Origin: JBJEFI01 sp051873875
GTDB lineage: Bacteria > Bacillota > Bacilli > Bacillales > Bacillaceae_G
Direction of reading: 5' to 3'
Assembly (NCBI GenBank): GCA_051873875.1
Contig: JBJEFI010000037.1
Coordinates: 1-16,154 of the forward strand
Length of the DNA stretch: 16,154 nucleotides
How positions within the stretch are numbered: the first letter of the stretch is position 1; every line of letters begins with the position of its first letter. The notes under the pieces are model-generated. The model did no database searches. It was not told the origin of the DNA and was given only the letters and a program-made list of their open reading frames with translations. Position numbers and translations under genes: made by a program. Positions 6,725 to 14,786 of this stretch are shown here, piece after piece.

Positions 6725-8179
6725 TTACTGTTTAAAAACAAACCTCAAATGATTCCCATCCACAGGAACAATCTTTTCAAACAATTCCCCCAATAACTTC
6801 TTTACCTTAGCGGCAGGCAGTGTATCCAAAGCCTCAATCAGTGATTCGATTAATCCTTTCATTTCTTCTTCAAGCTCACCAATATCTTTTGGGTTAGAAT
6901 CTACCCGTGTCAACGCTTTAGTAATCGTGTCTAATCGCTCTTTTTCTTTATGTAGATCTTCTAAAGTGATTAATTCATCTGCATAAGCCTCTACCTTCCG
7001 TTCATACCGTTTCTTAGCGTTATAGATGGCTTTGGTTTGATCCGCCGTGGTTGGTTGAGATTGTTTATTTGACGACTGAAGAGAAAGCTCGTCTAACGGC
7101 AAGTTATGTAAGAGATCATTTAAACCTTTCTTAAAGAGTGCATGCATGTCATCCAGACGATATTGCTTTCCTGTACAGGTTCCTTTGTTTTTATAGGCGG
7201 AACATCGATAAGCTTTGTACGGACTCTTTTTCGATCCAGATGGGCTAACACTCATACCAGATCCACACTGTGGGCATTTCAAAATTCCACTTAGCAAATG
7301 AGGACTTGATTGAGCACGGGCTGGAATGGTCCCTTTATTTATTTTTTCCTGAGTTTGATCCCACACCTCTGGCTCGATAATGGCTTCATGTGTATTGTCC
7401 TGAATGACCCACTCCTCTATGTCCTTCACTGGACGACTTTTAATCGTCCCATTTCGTCTGTTCCATATGGTTGTACCTTTATACACGGGATTGGTCAGGA
7501 TCAATTTAACGGAACGGTTCCACCATTCCTTTTTCATGGGAGATGGGATGCCTTCTTCGTTTAATTGTTTGGCAATAGATAAGAACCCTAGATTCTTTTC
7601 TAGATACATGTGATAAATTCGCTTAACAATTGGGGCAGTCTTTGGATCGATTTTTAACTCCTTTTCGATTAGTTGATAGCCATAGGGAGCGGAAGTTAGC
7701 CATTTCCCTTTGTTGGCTGCATGAAACATATTGTCTACGACCCGTTCCCGAATACGTTCCCGTTCAAATTCAGCAACGGCTCCTAATACTTGTAGGGTCA
7801 ACCGTCCTGACGGAGTATTGGTATCAAAACTTTCGCTGACTGAGATGAAAGAAACCTGATGTTTGGAGAAAACGTCAATCAGCTCCAGAAGGTTTAACAA
7901 TTTGCGGCTCAGACGGTCTAGTTTTGTCACAATCACTTTTGAAATGTGATTAAGTTGAATGGCTTGAATTAATTCGGTTAATTGGGGTCGTTCAATGTCC
8001 TTAGCTGAGTAGCCATCGTCAATGAAATAACGTATCTGTTGCTTCCACCCCATTGCCGTACAATAGGACTTCATTCGATGCTTTTGTTCATCGAGTGAAA
8101 GGCCTTCTCTCGCCTGCTCGTCTGTTGATACCCGACAATAGATAGCGATGTCCCGTATGTCTGTTTGATCATCGTACAT
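6725..8179 (-). CDS. large serine recombinase 1
   Basis: This 484-aa protein has an N-terminal resolvase domain: IAIYCRVST with catalytic Ser18, TKLDRLSRK with the active-site arginines, and an E-helix region ending AEFERERIRERV. Next comes a recombinase domain (APYGYQL, SVKLILTNPVYKG). A zinc-ribbon region with CPQC and C..YKNKGTC lies at about 300-336, followed by a coiled-coil-prone Lys/Glu-rich stretch (about 375-455) and a short C-terminal tail. Such enzymes integrate or excise phages and elements at att sites. The ATG at 8179 has GGAGG 7 nt upstream. The in-frame ATG at 8260 would add a 27-residue tail that overlaps this promoter/RBS region. The gene is divergent from the small ORF at 8295. 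No clear terminator separates it from the T-box leader downstream. All catalytic features look intact. Confidence 0.93.
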   Translation of the reverse strand: MYDDQTDIRDIAIYCRVSTDEQAREGLSLDEQKHRMKSYCTAMGWKQQIRYFIDDGYSAKDIERPQLTELIQAIQLNHISKVIVTKLDRLSRKLLNLLELIDVFSKHQVSFISVSESFDTNTPSGRLTLQVLGAVAEFERERIRERVVDNMFHAANKGKWLTSAPYGYQLIEKELKIDPKTAPIVKRIYHMYLEKNLGFLSIAKQLNEEGIPSPMKKEWWNRSVKLILTNPVYKGTTIWNRRNGTIKSRPVKDIEEWVIQDNTHEAIIEPEVWDQTQEKINKGTIPARAQSSPHLLSGILKCPQCGSGMSVSPSGSKKSPYKAYRCSAYKNKGTCTGKQYRLDDMHALFKKGLNDLLHNLPLDELSLQSSNKQSQPTTADQTKAIYNAKKRYERKVEAYADELITLEDLHKEKERLDTITKALTRVDSNPKDIGELEEEMKGLIESLIEALDTLPAAKVKKLLGELFEKIVPVDGNHLRFVFKQ

Positions 8180-8262
8180 GGATGAGCCTCCGTTCTTATC
8201 TTGCACCCATATATATGAGGACAAAAAGTAGTTTATGAACTTCCTGGGTTGTTTCTCCATCT

Positions 8263-8285
8263 CCCTTCATAAAGTGTATAAAGGG
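8263..8285. repeat. inverted repeat in the divergent recombinase promoter region
   Basis: CCCTTCATA (8263-8271) and TATAAAGGG (8277-8285) form a 9-bp inverted repeat with one mismatch and a 5-bp spacer. It covers the RBS of the small ORF at 8295 and lies about 85 bp before the start of recombinase 1. It could be an operator or recombinase binding half-sites; function is inferred only from position. Confidence 0.4.
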
Positions 8286-8294
8286 GGATGAGCT

Positions 8295-8501
8295 ATGGAG
8301 GGATTGCCAGGAAAAGTGAGTTATACCTATCAAGGAAATGTAGTGGATTCTTTGCTTGATTTACCTACCACAGACTATCAGAACATCCAACAGCAACTGT
8401 TTCATTGGAGAAGAAGGTTAGCTTCCGAAGTGATTTATCATCAACTTCAAGAAAGAGGGCTAGCTTCCACCATCAAGTTAACCTGGCAAGACAAAGAATA
8501 A
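8295..8501 (+). CDS. small hypothetical protein (68 aa) next to recombinases
   Basis: The ATG is preceded by AAGGGGGATG at good spacing. The protein has a polar N-terminus (VSYTYQGNVVDSLLDLP), a basic amphipathic helix (QQLFHWRRRLASEVIYHQLQ) and a short tail (STIKLTWQDKE). It resembles no named family that I know. It opens the rightward small-ORF/recombinase gene string and is divergent from recombinase 1. Small basic proteins beside serine integrases are sometimes recombination directionality factors, but nothing in the sequence proves this. Confidence 0.7.
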   Translation: MEGLPGKVSYTYQGNVVDSLLDLPTTDYQNIQQQLFHWRRRLASEVIYHQLQERGLASTIKLTWQDKE

Positions 8502-8613
8502 GATTTCTTGAATGTTGGTATTTTGTTCATAAAAATGAAATTAAATTCATTTATATGAATAACCTTCCTGTTCTTGGTCATCATAGAGGTATCAAGAATT
8601 AGGAGGGATCCAT

Positions 8614-8775
8614 TTGAGTAGAAAAACAAATCAAACAGATAAAGAGGTAAAATTTTCTCGGTTGGAATTTATCTATCATGCTGGATTTGAGCAAGACTGG
8701 GCAAAGGTATTAGCAGGTATTTTAATGCAACAAATCAAAGAAAACATGGAACAGGATGGGGTGTTGGATGATTGA
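8614..8775 (+). CDS. small hypothetical protein (53 aa), TTG start, coupled to recombinase 2
   Basis: The TTG at 8614 has AGGAGGG 6 nt upstream (8601-8607), and the 53-codon frame ends TGA at 8773-8775. The sequence begins MSRKTNQTDKEVKFSRLEF, continues with YHAGFEQDWAKVLAGIL, and ends MEQDGVLDD, giving one helix-rich acidic-tailed domain. The stop overlaps the TTG start of recombinase 2 (TTGA at 8772-8775), so the two are translationally coupled and should be made together. This gene is easy to miss because of its size and start codon. Function is unknown; a recombinase partner or directionality factor is a reasonable guess. Confidence 0.75.
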   Translation: MSRKTNQTDKEVKFSRLEFIYHAGFEQDWAKVLAGILMQQIKENMEQDGVLDD

Positions 8776-10253
8776 AAAAGACGGTTATATATATGAGGCG
8801 ATCCTTGGATAATGACAAACAGGCTCATTCATTGGACATGCAAAAGGATAGCTGTCTGGAGTTAGCAAAGAAACATGGTTGGCTAATAGATGAGATATTT
8901 GATGAAGGTCAGAGTTCGGCAAGAAAAACAGCTATTGAAGATCGTCCTGTCATAACACGATTACTAAAAGATGCTGATAATGGATTGATAGGTCGTGTAC
9001 TGGTTTATAAAAGAGACCGATTAGCGCGAAATGTTCCTCAGTACTTACAAATTCTTAAGCAATTAAGAAAGAATGAGGTAGAAGTGCACTTTGCAGCTGG
9101 AAACGAACCTCCTCTCTTTTCGGGAAGTACAGGTGATTTTTTGGAAGCTGTTTTGGCTGGTATTTCTCAACAGGAAGGGGATAACATTGTACACCGTATT
9201 AAATCTTCCTTGGTTCCCTTAGCGAGAAAGGGGAAATGGGTAGCGGGGACTCAGCCATATGGCTATAAAAGGATTAAATTATCAAAAGAGAAAATGAAGG
9301 AGGAGAATCAGAAGAACCTTGAATTCGATGAGACTAAGGTAAAAGTCATTCATGCCCTCTTTAGTACTTTCTTGATGGAAGATCCAAACTGGCTTCTAGA
9401 ACAAGATTTTCGGATAATACACCAAAAACTAAAAAAAGAGCCATTATTGGAATCAATACCAATACGGAAAATGTGGAAAATGCTGAATCAGCCTCTTTAT
9501 AATGGGCTAATGGTTCAGACAATAGGTGATTTGAAGGTTGAAGTAGAAACACCCCATTATAGAATTATTAGTCAAAAACAATGGGATCAGGTCCAGGCAA
9601 TTATAAAAAGGATGAAAATAAAACCATACTTTATAAAAGATGATGAGGAAGAAGAATATCCAAAGAAGATAGCTCCTTTATTAAAAGGGTTATTATATTG
9701 TGGACAATGTGAAGCAGAAATGGACGCAAATAATAAAACTTATTGTTGTAAGACTGAAAGCTGTAAATCAAGGCCAAACATGGAAAAGGTGCATCAAGAG
9801 GTTTCTCAAAAGGTGTATAATAATTTGCTGAAAAAAGCAGGCGATGATAGAGATTGGGAATTGTTAAAAAACACAATTATGAAGTTTATGATTGAACCTG
9901 CCGAGAAAAAGGCTGACAAGATGAAGGGGAAAATTGCAAATCTTAAGGTAAGGATTAAATATGTCTTTCAACAGAATATACTTCATGATAATTTAGATAC
10001 CCAAATTCAATTGAAGGATCTTATCCAACAATATGTTGAAGTGACTGATTCGTGGGGTCAAGCAACTAAACAGCTAATTGGTATGAAAGAATTCTTTGAG
10101 GGATTACCAAAGAAAAAAGTGTTAGCGTTAGCCAAAGAACTTAAATTATCGAACCAGCAGAGGGAACAATTGTTTAGTCTTGTGCAAAAGGTTATCTATT
10201 ACAAAAAGTCATGTGATGTTTATTATTATTTGGAGGAGAGCACGATTTTATGA
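8772..10253 (+). CDS. large serine recombinase 2
   Basis: This 493-aa protein has a resolvase domain beginning VIYMRRSLDN with catalytic Ser11, YKRDRLARN with the active-site arginines, and a long helix. A recombinase domain follows (GTQPYGYKRIK, KMWKMLNQPLYNGLM). The zinc-ribbon region YCGQCEAEM...YCCKTESC lies at about 310-332, then a coiled-coil-prone region (KADKMKGKIANLKVRI). It is diverged from recombinases 1 and 3 (RRS instead of RVS around the nucleophile). It starts at TTG overlapping the stop of the 53-aa gene, and its own end overlaps the ATG of recombinase 3 by 4 nt. Probable role is integration, excision or inversion of the element, likely jointly with its neighbour. Confidence 0.92.
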   Translation: MKKTVIYMRRSLDNDKQAHSLDMQKDSCLELAKKHGWLIDEIFDEGQSSARKTAIEDRPVITRLLKDADNGLIGRVLVYKRDRLARNVPQYLQILKQLRKNEVEVHFAAGNEPPLFSGSTGDFLEAVLAGISQQEGDNIVHRIKSSLVPLARKGKWVAGTQPYGYKRIKLSKEKMKEENQKNLEFDETKVKVIHALFSTFLMEDPNWLLEQDFRIIHQKLKKEPLLESIPIRKMWKMLNQPLYNGLMVQTIGDLKVEVETPHYRIISQKQWDQVQAIIKRMKIKPYFIKDDEEEEYPKKIAPLLKGLLYCGQCEAEMDANNKTYCCKTESCKSRPNMEKVHQEVSQKVYNNLLKKAGDDRDWELLKNTIMKFMIEPAEKKADKMKGKIANLKVRIKYVFQQNILHDNLDTQIQLKDLIQQYVEVTDSWGQATKQLIGMKEFFEGLPKKKVLALAKELKLSNQQREQLFSLVQKVIYYKKSCDVYYYLEESTIL

Positions 10254-11845
10254 AATCATCTTCCAAATGGATAACCGCAGAAGAAGTTATAAAAAATGCA
10301 AAAAATATTGCGTTTTATGGCAGAGTTTCAACGAAGGATCAGGAAATAGATAGCCAGCAGACTGCAATAGTTAAGCGGTACTTAGAAAGATTTGAAAAGG
10401 ATATTGCCAATGGGTATGATGGGGATGTCAGGTCAGCATATTCAAAACCATATACTGAGCGTAAGGACCTCTTGAAATTACTGGCTGCTTTAGAATCAGG
10501 AAAATATGATGCATTGATTGTGTCAGATCGAGATCGTTTATCAAGGCAAACTGAGGAACACTCTCTTTTACGTGAGAAATTCAACGAGCTAGGGATTCCT
10601 GTCGTAATTGCTTCAAAGAATGATTTATATAACACGGAGAGTTTTCTAAAAGACCTGATTGAAGATGCGCTAACCAAAATGGAATCCGATAATATATCGG
10701 TACGGACAAAGGCTACGCTACGTACCATGTTACAAAAGGATATGTATATAGGAGGGCATCCGCCCTTTGGTTATAGAATGGTGAGGAGTAGTGAAACAGG
10801 GATTCCTGCCTTTGAAGGTAATATGGATGAGTTGCTAATTGTGGAAGAAATATTTAGCGATTATATGCAGGGTGAAGTCTTTACAGTCATTACCAATAAG
10901 TTGAAAGAGAAATATAAAGGTACGAAGTGGTCGGTCACAAAAGTGAAAAGTATTATTTTAAATCCTATATATGCTGGTGTTCTTTTTTATAATCGTTATG
11001 AATACAAAGGGACGAAAAGGGCATTTAAACCCATTGATCAATGGAAGGCGCTCCCGCCAGAGAGTTTGGTTGTTGACTTTAAAGTAATCTCACTGGAAGA
11101 ATGGTGGTTTTGTTGGCAGAAATTTGAGTTACAAAAAGACAAGCCGCCTCGCTATTTTAATACAAGTTTTTATTTAAATGATCTTATATCCTGTTCCTGT
11201 GGAACAGATGAAAAGTTAGTTGGAAAGGATTGGCGTACCAATATAAAAAAAACAAAAGGGAAATGGCATGGACATAGGTGGTATTTTTGTAAGGCTTGCA
11301 AGGTGAAATTTCAAGCCGATGATTTGCATACTAAATTTTTTGATCTACTTTTTCGAATGCCACGACCAGACGATTTAATTCTTCGTGAAATGAAACAGGC
11401 CATTCAAAAGAGAATGAAAACAATAGAAATCAATTTATATAAATTTAATAAACGCATTAATGCGGAGGAAAAGGGTCTCAATCTTATAAAAGAATACGAG
11501 CCTGATTACAAAGCGGAAGACTTGCTTTTGAAAGAATTAAAGGAAGAAGTTATAGCATTTTATTTGACCAAGATGCATAGTGAAGAGGTGATTAAAAATA
11601 CAGAAAAACAGATTAGGATTTTAGAACATCAAGCCGCCAGATTACAAAAACTTATTGAAAATGATGATGTGCTAGAAAAAATTATCGCTGATCAATTTAC
11701 TACTCCGAATTGGGAACACTTATCAGGGAATGTTCTGAGGAACATTGCTCTGTTTATTGTTGAGAAATGTACAGTATTAAATGGACAAGAACTTTGGCTA
11801 AAAATAAAGAGTTTGTCACCAGAGTTGTTAACGTTGAAAAGATAA
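10250..11845 (+). CDS. large serine recombinase 3
   Basis: This 531-aa protein starts with about 20 extra residues (KWITAEEVIKNAKN), then IAFYGRVSTKDQ with catalytic Ser27 and SDRDRLSRQ with the active-site arginines. The recombinase domain contains HPPFGYRM and SIILNPIYAGVLFY. A degenerate zinc-ribbon has CSCG (about 314) and CKAC (about 347-350), followed by a long coiled-coil-prone C-terminus. The ATG overlaps the end of recombinase 2 (ATGA), with GGAGGAG upstream inside that gene, so it is translationally coupled. Two tandem, dissimilar serine recombinases recall the ccrA/ccrB arrangement of SCC elements, though the partner small genes here differ. A strong terminator follows. Confidence 0.92.
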   Translation: MKSSSKWITAEEVIKNAKNIAFYGRVSTKDQEIDSQQTAIVKRYLERFEKDIANGYDGDVRSAYSKPYTERKDLLKLLAALESGKYDALIVSDRDRLSRQTEEHSLLREKFNELGIPVVIASKNDLYNTESFLKDLIEDALTKMESDNISVRTKATLRTMLQKDMYIGGHPPFGYRMVRSSETGIPAFEGNMDELLIVEEIFSDYMQGEVFTVITNKLKEKYKGTKWSVTKVKSIILNPIYAGVLFYNRYEYKGTKRAFKPIDQWKALPPESLVVDFKVISLEEWWFCWQKFELQKDKPPRYFNTSFYLNDLISCSCGTDEKLVGKDWRTNIKKTKGKWHGHRWYFCKACKVKFQADDLHTKFFDLLFRMPRPDDLILREMKQAIQKRMKTIEINLYKFNKRINAEEKGLNLIKEYEPDYKAEDLLLKELKEEVIAFYLTKMHSEEVIKNTEKQIRILEHQAARLQKLIENDDVLEKIIADQFTTPNWEHLSGNVLRNIALFIVEKCTVLNGQELWLKIKSLSPELLTLKR

Positions 11846-11863
11846 TCGTATATGCAAGGAGTG

Positions 11864-11898
11864 AAAAGCTCAGAGTGATAAACTCTGAGCTTTTCTTT
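11864..11898 (+). terminator. terminator after recombinase operon
   Basis: A perfect 13-bp stem, AAAAGCTCAGAGT (11864-11876) with ACTCTGAGCTTTT (11882-11894), has a 5-nt loop and ends in a T-rich run (CTTTG). It is placed about 20 bp after the stop of recombinase 3. Confidence 0.9.
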
Positions 11899-12279
11899 GT
11901 GCTAATCTACCCCGTGAATTAAAACGAATGAAATACCCTTTGATTTTTTCCACATCTCTCTGCTGAACTGTTATTATTACAGATACTTATAAGTTGGTTT
12001 TTTATTCTGATATGCTGCTTACTAAAGTGAATGTTTTGTTTTCGCTAATCCAGGATTCTTGATCAGTTGTTTATGTCAAAGTTTAGGATATTTAATATTA
12101 GGCTTATTTTTAAAGGGGACGATTAAAAAGCGATAAGATTGTAATGGGTCATTTTTTGAAAGAGGGTAGATGTGTTGTTTCTTTATTTTACGTTACGTAT
12201 CTTTACTTTTTTGGGGTGGTCTAAAATTATATAAATTTATATGAAAATTGGACAAGCTCGATAAAGATAAAATGTTGAT

Positions 12280-12498
12280 TTCTCGGTTTTTAGGAAGGCT
12301 TATCCAAAAATTTCGGTAAAAGAAAATCAAGGGATCCCTTGATTTTTAAAAACCGAAGCCGAAAAGAGAAAAAACACCTTGTTTTACTGGGATAAGCCCT
12401 CTTTTTACTATGCCATAGAAATATTAAAAATTTATCGACAAGGCTCTTTTTTTAACTTCTCGGTTCTTTAAAATCCGACAGGGAATTTCTCGGTTCTT
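12280..12498. repeat. TTCTCGGTT repeats
   Basis: TTCTCGGTTTTT occurs at 12280-12291 and TTCTCGGTTCTT at 12457-12468 and 12487-12498. The last two are identical and exactly 30 bp apart, close to three helical turns. An inverted, partial copy (AAAAACCGA) is at 12348-12356. The spacing suggests protein binding sites (iterons or operators). Confidence 0.6.
12297..12398. repeat. nested inverted repeats with a perfect 24-bp palindrome
   Basis: The outer arms GGCTTATCC (12297-12305) and GGATAAGCC (12390-12398) enclose a perfect 24-bp palindrome centred on the GGGATCCC at 12331-12338 (arms 12323-12334 and 12335-12346). The inner palindrome could act as a rho-independent-like hairpin, since it is followed by TTTTTAAAAA. 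The nesting could also form a cruciform or an RNA with a long-range stem. Confidence 0.7.
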
Positions 12499-12719
12499 AC
12501 AGTTGTAATGTTACAGGGGTAAAGATACTAATTTAAATGTACATTTTTAATATATACTAAATAATTTTATTAAATTATTTTTACTTCTTTATAAATAGGA
12601 TAATAAAGTTACCTCAGTAATAATAAATTTGTAATTTTGATTGGGTAATAATGTAGCCTGTATCATTTTTAGCTTGTCCCCCTCATATTATTAGGTTAAA
12701 AGTGGAGAGGGAGACAGGA

Positions 12720-13574
12720 ATGGAAGAGCGGATATTGAATACTCATGAGGCATTGAAAATTTTAAAAAAGCATTACATAACAGATGAAATTCAAATGGTT
12801 ACTCGTTTTATACGAAATGAAAGATTGAAAGCCGAGCGGGATTCAAGAAAAAATGGCTGGAGGATTCGTGAGGAAGATTTATACGACTTTATAGAGGATG
12901 AGAGACCTGGAATGGTGGAAATTATATATATCTATGATCGGTACATAGAAAGCCTATTTGTGGAATCTAATCCAGAACCGTTTATTCAGCCGCTATTATC
13001 AAATCAACAATTGATTCATAAAGAAGCAACAACATTACAGCTTTCTCCAGAAGAAAATAAAAGCCAGAATGCTGAAACCGAGTACTCAGAAACTAAGGGA
13101 GATCTTGATCAGTTAATACCTTCCGATGTTATTCAACAAAAAACTGAAACGTCGGAACGGTGGATTCAAGAGATACTTGAACACCCTTCGTTTCAAGCGA
13201 AACTTACCCAATCGGTAAGTCAACTAAAAGAAGTTATCTTAGCCAAGATTCCTAAACAACGTAAAAATGGAAGTAATGAGGGAAGGAGGAAATATGAGAA
13301 AAAAACTTTCACTGAATTTATTGAAGTTCTTAAAAAGGCACTAATCAAACCAAGTGTAGATTCGTATACAAATGAAGAATTAAACTATGTGTATCAACAT
13401 TATTATGATGAAAACAACAAAATGAAAGAAGGTGTATTCGTTAACGCAGAAAAGGGTCCTATGCATATTTGTCTAGAAACAAATATAGAAAAGCAGCAGT
13501 TTATTTATCTCTTGAGAGAAACTGTTCCATTAATCATCAAGAAGTGGAAAGAAGAACAAAGTAAAAGTATATAG
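12720..13574 (+). CDS. helix-turn-helix (excisionase/MerR-like) DNA-binding protein
   Basis: This 284-aa protein has an N-terminal HTH_17/excisionase-like domain at about residues 1-60: ILNTHEALKILKKHYITDE as first helices, then VTRFIRNERLKAERDSRKNGWRIREEDLYDFI, the usual wing with R-x-RKNGWRI followed by a helix. The middle (about 75-185) is polar and probably flexible. The C-terminal part (about 195-284; FTEFIEVLKKALIKPSVDSYTNEELNYVYQHYY, KGPMHICLETNIEK) is helical and unrecognised. I chose the ATG at 12720, which has GAGAGGGAG upstream, over the in-frame GTG at 12702. Located directly after the repeat-rich spacer, it may bind those repeats as a replication, partition or regulatory protein; that is inference. 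Confidence 0.75.
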   Translation: MEERILNTHEALKILKKHYITDEIQMVTRFIRNERLKAERDSRKNGWRIREEDLYDFIEDERPGMVEIIYIYDRYIESLFVESNPEPFIQPLLSNQQLIHKEATTLQLSPEENKSQNAETEYSETKGDLDQLIPSDVIQQKTETSERWIQEILEHPSFQAKLTQSVSQLKEVILAKIPKQRKNGSNEGRRKYEKKTFTEFIEVLKKALIKPSVDSYTNEELNYVYQHYYDENNKMKEGVFVNAEKGPMHICLETNIEKQQFIYLLRETVPLIIKKWKEEQSKSI

Positions 13575-13665
13575 AAAGCGATAAAGACATGAACTAAATG
13601 GTAATTAAAGTATTGAGAACAAGAATTAAGTTCACCCTCAAAGATGCAACTTTATAAAAACATTA

Positions 13666-13699
13666 AGCAGTGAAGGATTGTTAATCACTGCTCTTTTTT
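13666..13699 (+). terminator. terminator after HTH gene
   Basis: AGCAGTGA (13666-13673) pairs with TCACTGCT (13685-13692), with an 11-nt loop and a following CTTTTTT run. The convergent regulator's stop codon (13683-13681) lies in the loop. Confidence 0.75.
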
Positions 13700-14022
13700 G
13701 CGCTATTCAAAAACCATTCAATACCTGATTCCATTTGATGAAGAAGGTGTTCTGCATACAAAGGATCATGGGCGTCTAATTTCACCAGTTGTAGTTCTAT
13801 TCGTTTGATTCGATCGGAGAATGCGGTGTGACCATCTTCAGGAAAGATATGTAGCTCGGTTTGCAGCCTTTCTAAAACTGAGAATTTAATGGACTTCGCT
13901 TTCCCTGTCTCTAGCTCACTCAAGTGCCCCTGGGAAATATCAATTTCTTTTGCAAATTCATTCAGATTGATTCCTTTTTGTAAACGAAGTTCACGTATTT
14001 TTGGACCTATATTTTCAAACAT
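13681..14022 (-). CDS. XRE/SinR-like transcriptional regulator
   Basis: This 113-aa protein has a classic XRE helix-turn-helix in its first 60 residues: IGPKIRELRLQKGINLNEFAK, then EIDISQGHLSELETGKA as the recognition part, then SVLERLQTELHI. The C-terminal 45 residues (RIKRIELQLVKLDAHDPLY, HQMESGIEWFLN) are helical and may mediate oligomerisation, as in SinR-like proteins. I chose the ATG at 14022 because AGGAGGGG lies 5-7 nt upstream; a longer reading from 14043 would begin upstream of that RBS. It is divergent from the two-gene operon at 14277 across a 254-bp region, so it is the likely local repressor of that operon and of itself. Confidence 0.88.
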   Translation of the reverse strand: MFENIGPKIRELRLQKGINLNEFAKEIDISQGHLSELETGKAKSIKFSVLERLQTELHIFPEDGHTAFSDRIKRIELQLVKLDAHDPLYAEHLLHQMESGIEWFLNSAKKSSD

Positions 14023-14276
14023 GAATACCCCTCCTTTAAACATTCACAAGAAACCGTTTAATCGGTCTTTACAATATTCTGAGTGAGAAGGAATAATCCC
14101 TTTAAAGGAATTAATTTTCTCCCCAAAAACGTTCAGTTCTTAATGTTTTTACTGATTGGATACCATCTTTTAGTCATGGCATACGGTAGAGTATGTTTTT
14201 TGTTTTTTCCAAATATGGGCATTTAAGCGGGATGAGAAATGATATAATAATATGGAAAAAAATGTGAGGTGATGAG
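14023..14276. promoter_or_regulatory. divergent promoter region with extended -10
   Basis: A TATAAT at 14243-14248 is preceded by TG at the right distance (TGATATAAT), a full extended -10 for the rightward operon. The matching -35 is weak, which is normal for extended -10 promoters. The region holds TTTAAAGG-type AT-rich palindromic words (around 14100) that could bind the XRE regulator. I see no clear operator repeat. Confidence 0.65.
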
Positions 14277-14786
14277 ATGTTACAAAATCGGGTGAATGAA
14301 CTGAACAGTGGGATTTTAAATATTATCGACAACAAGATTCATATAACAGGTTTTACGCGCGAGGAAATGTTGCAGTCTCATTTAAAAAAGGGGATTGAAA
14401 ACTGGAGTTTAAAGGGGCTGTACGATTGGCAGGAAATAGAGTTCCATCAGATTAAAGATCATGCGCTGATCATTGTCCAAAAAGATGGAAAAGAAATAGA
14501 CAGGCACCAATACCGTCCGATTTACAAAGAGAAGGTGGAATGGAAGAACGAAAAAGGAAAGAAGATGTCCCGAACGTTCGTGATTCGAAAAAGTACGTAC
14601 AGTGAGCATTATCATTTCCGATTTGTGATAGATAAGGAATCAGACCCAGGGGATGTGAAAGACCAATCAATGCTGTTTTCGAATAAAGAAGCGTTAGATC
14701 AGTATGTATGGAATCAATATGGGGTTTCTATTTCGTATGAGAAAGAAAAATCAAATTGTTCGGAGGATAAAAGATGGATAACATGA
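14277..14786 (+). CDS. hypothetical protein, 169 aa, in operon with exonuclease-BRCT gene
   Basis: No family recognised. The ATG is preceded by GTGAGGTGATGAG. The protein is charged, with a helical start (MLQNRVNELNSGILNIIDNKIH), alternating strand-like segments (DHALIIVQKDGKEIDRHQY, TFVIRKSTYSEHYHFRFVID) and a short polar tail. There is no signal peptide or membrane segment. Its last 13 nt overlap the start of the exonuclease gene, so the two products are made together and may act together. The overlap and shared promoter are seen; the partnership is inferred. Confidence 0.8.
   Translation: MLQNRVNELNSGILNIIDNKIHITGFTREEMLQSHLKKGIENWSLKGLYDWQEIEFHQIKDHALIIVQKDGKEIDRHQYRPIYKEKVEWKNEKGKKMSRTFVIRKSTYSEHYHFRFVIDKESDPGDVKDQSMLFSNKEALDQYVWNQYGVSISYEKEKSNCSEDKRWIT

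Larger units (their letters stand above)
11899..12719. other. gene-free structured spacer, origin-like or regulatory
   Basis: I find no credible reading frame here. The left half (to about 12240) is AT-rich without clear landmarks. From 12280 to 12500 there are repeated TTCTCGGTT words, a perfect palindrome, a wider inverted repeat and two words one mismatch from the DnaA box TTATCCACA (TTATCCAAA at 12300-12308 and TTATCGACA at 12432-12440). From about 12525 to 12660 the sequence is almost pure A/T. Repeats, DnaA-like boxes and an AT-rich segment beside a DNA-binding protein gene is a pattern seen at plasmid or element origins. It could equally be an operator region or a structured RNA. Confidence 0.5.

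Noticed and set aside
8180..8260. N-terminal extension of recombinase 1 from ATG 8260
   Set aside because: The added 27 residues cover the RBS of the inner start and do not look like a resolvase N-terminus; ATG 8179 has GGAGG at good spacing.
8502..8613. Further small gene between the 68-aa and 53-aa ORFs
   Set aside because: Only short frames without a ribosome binding site; it looks like spacer.
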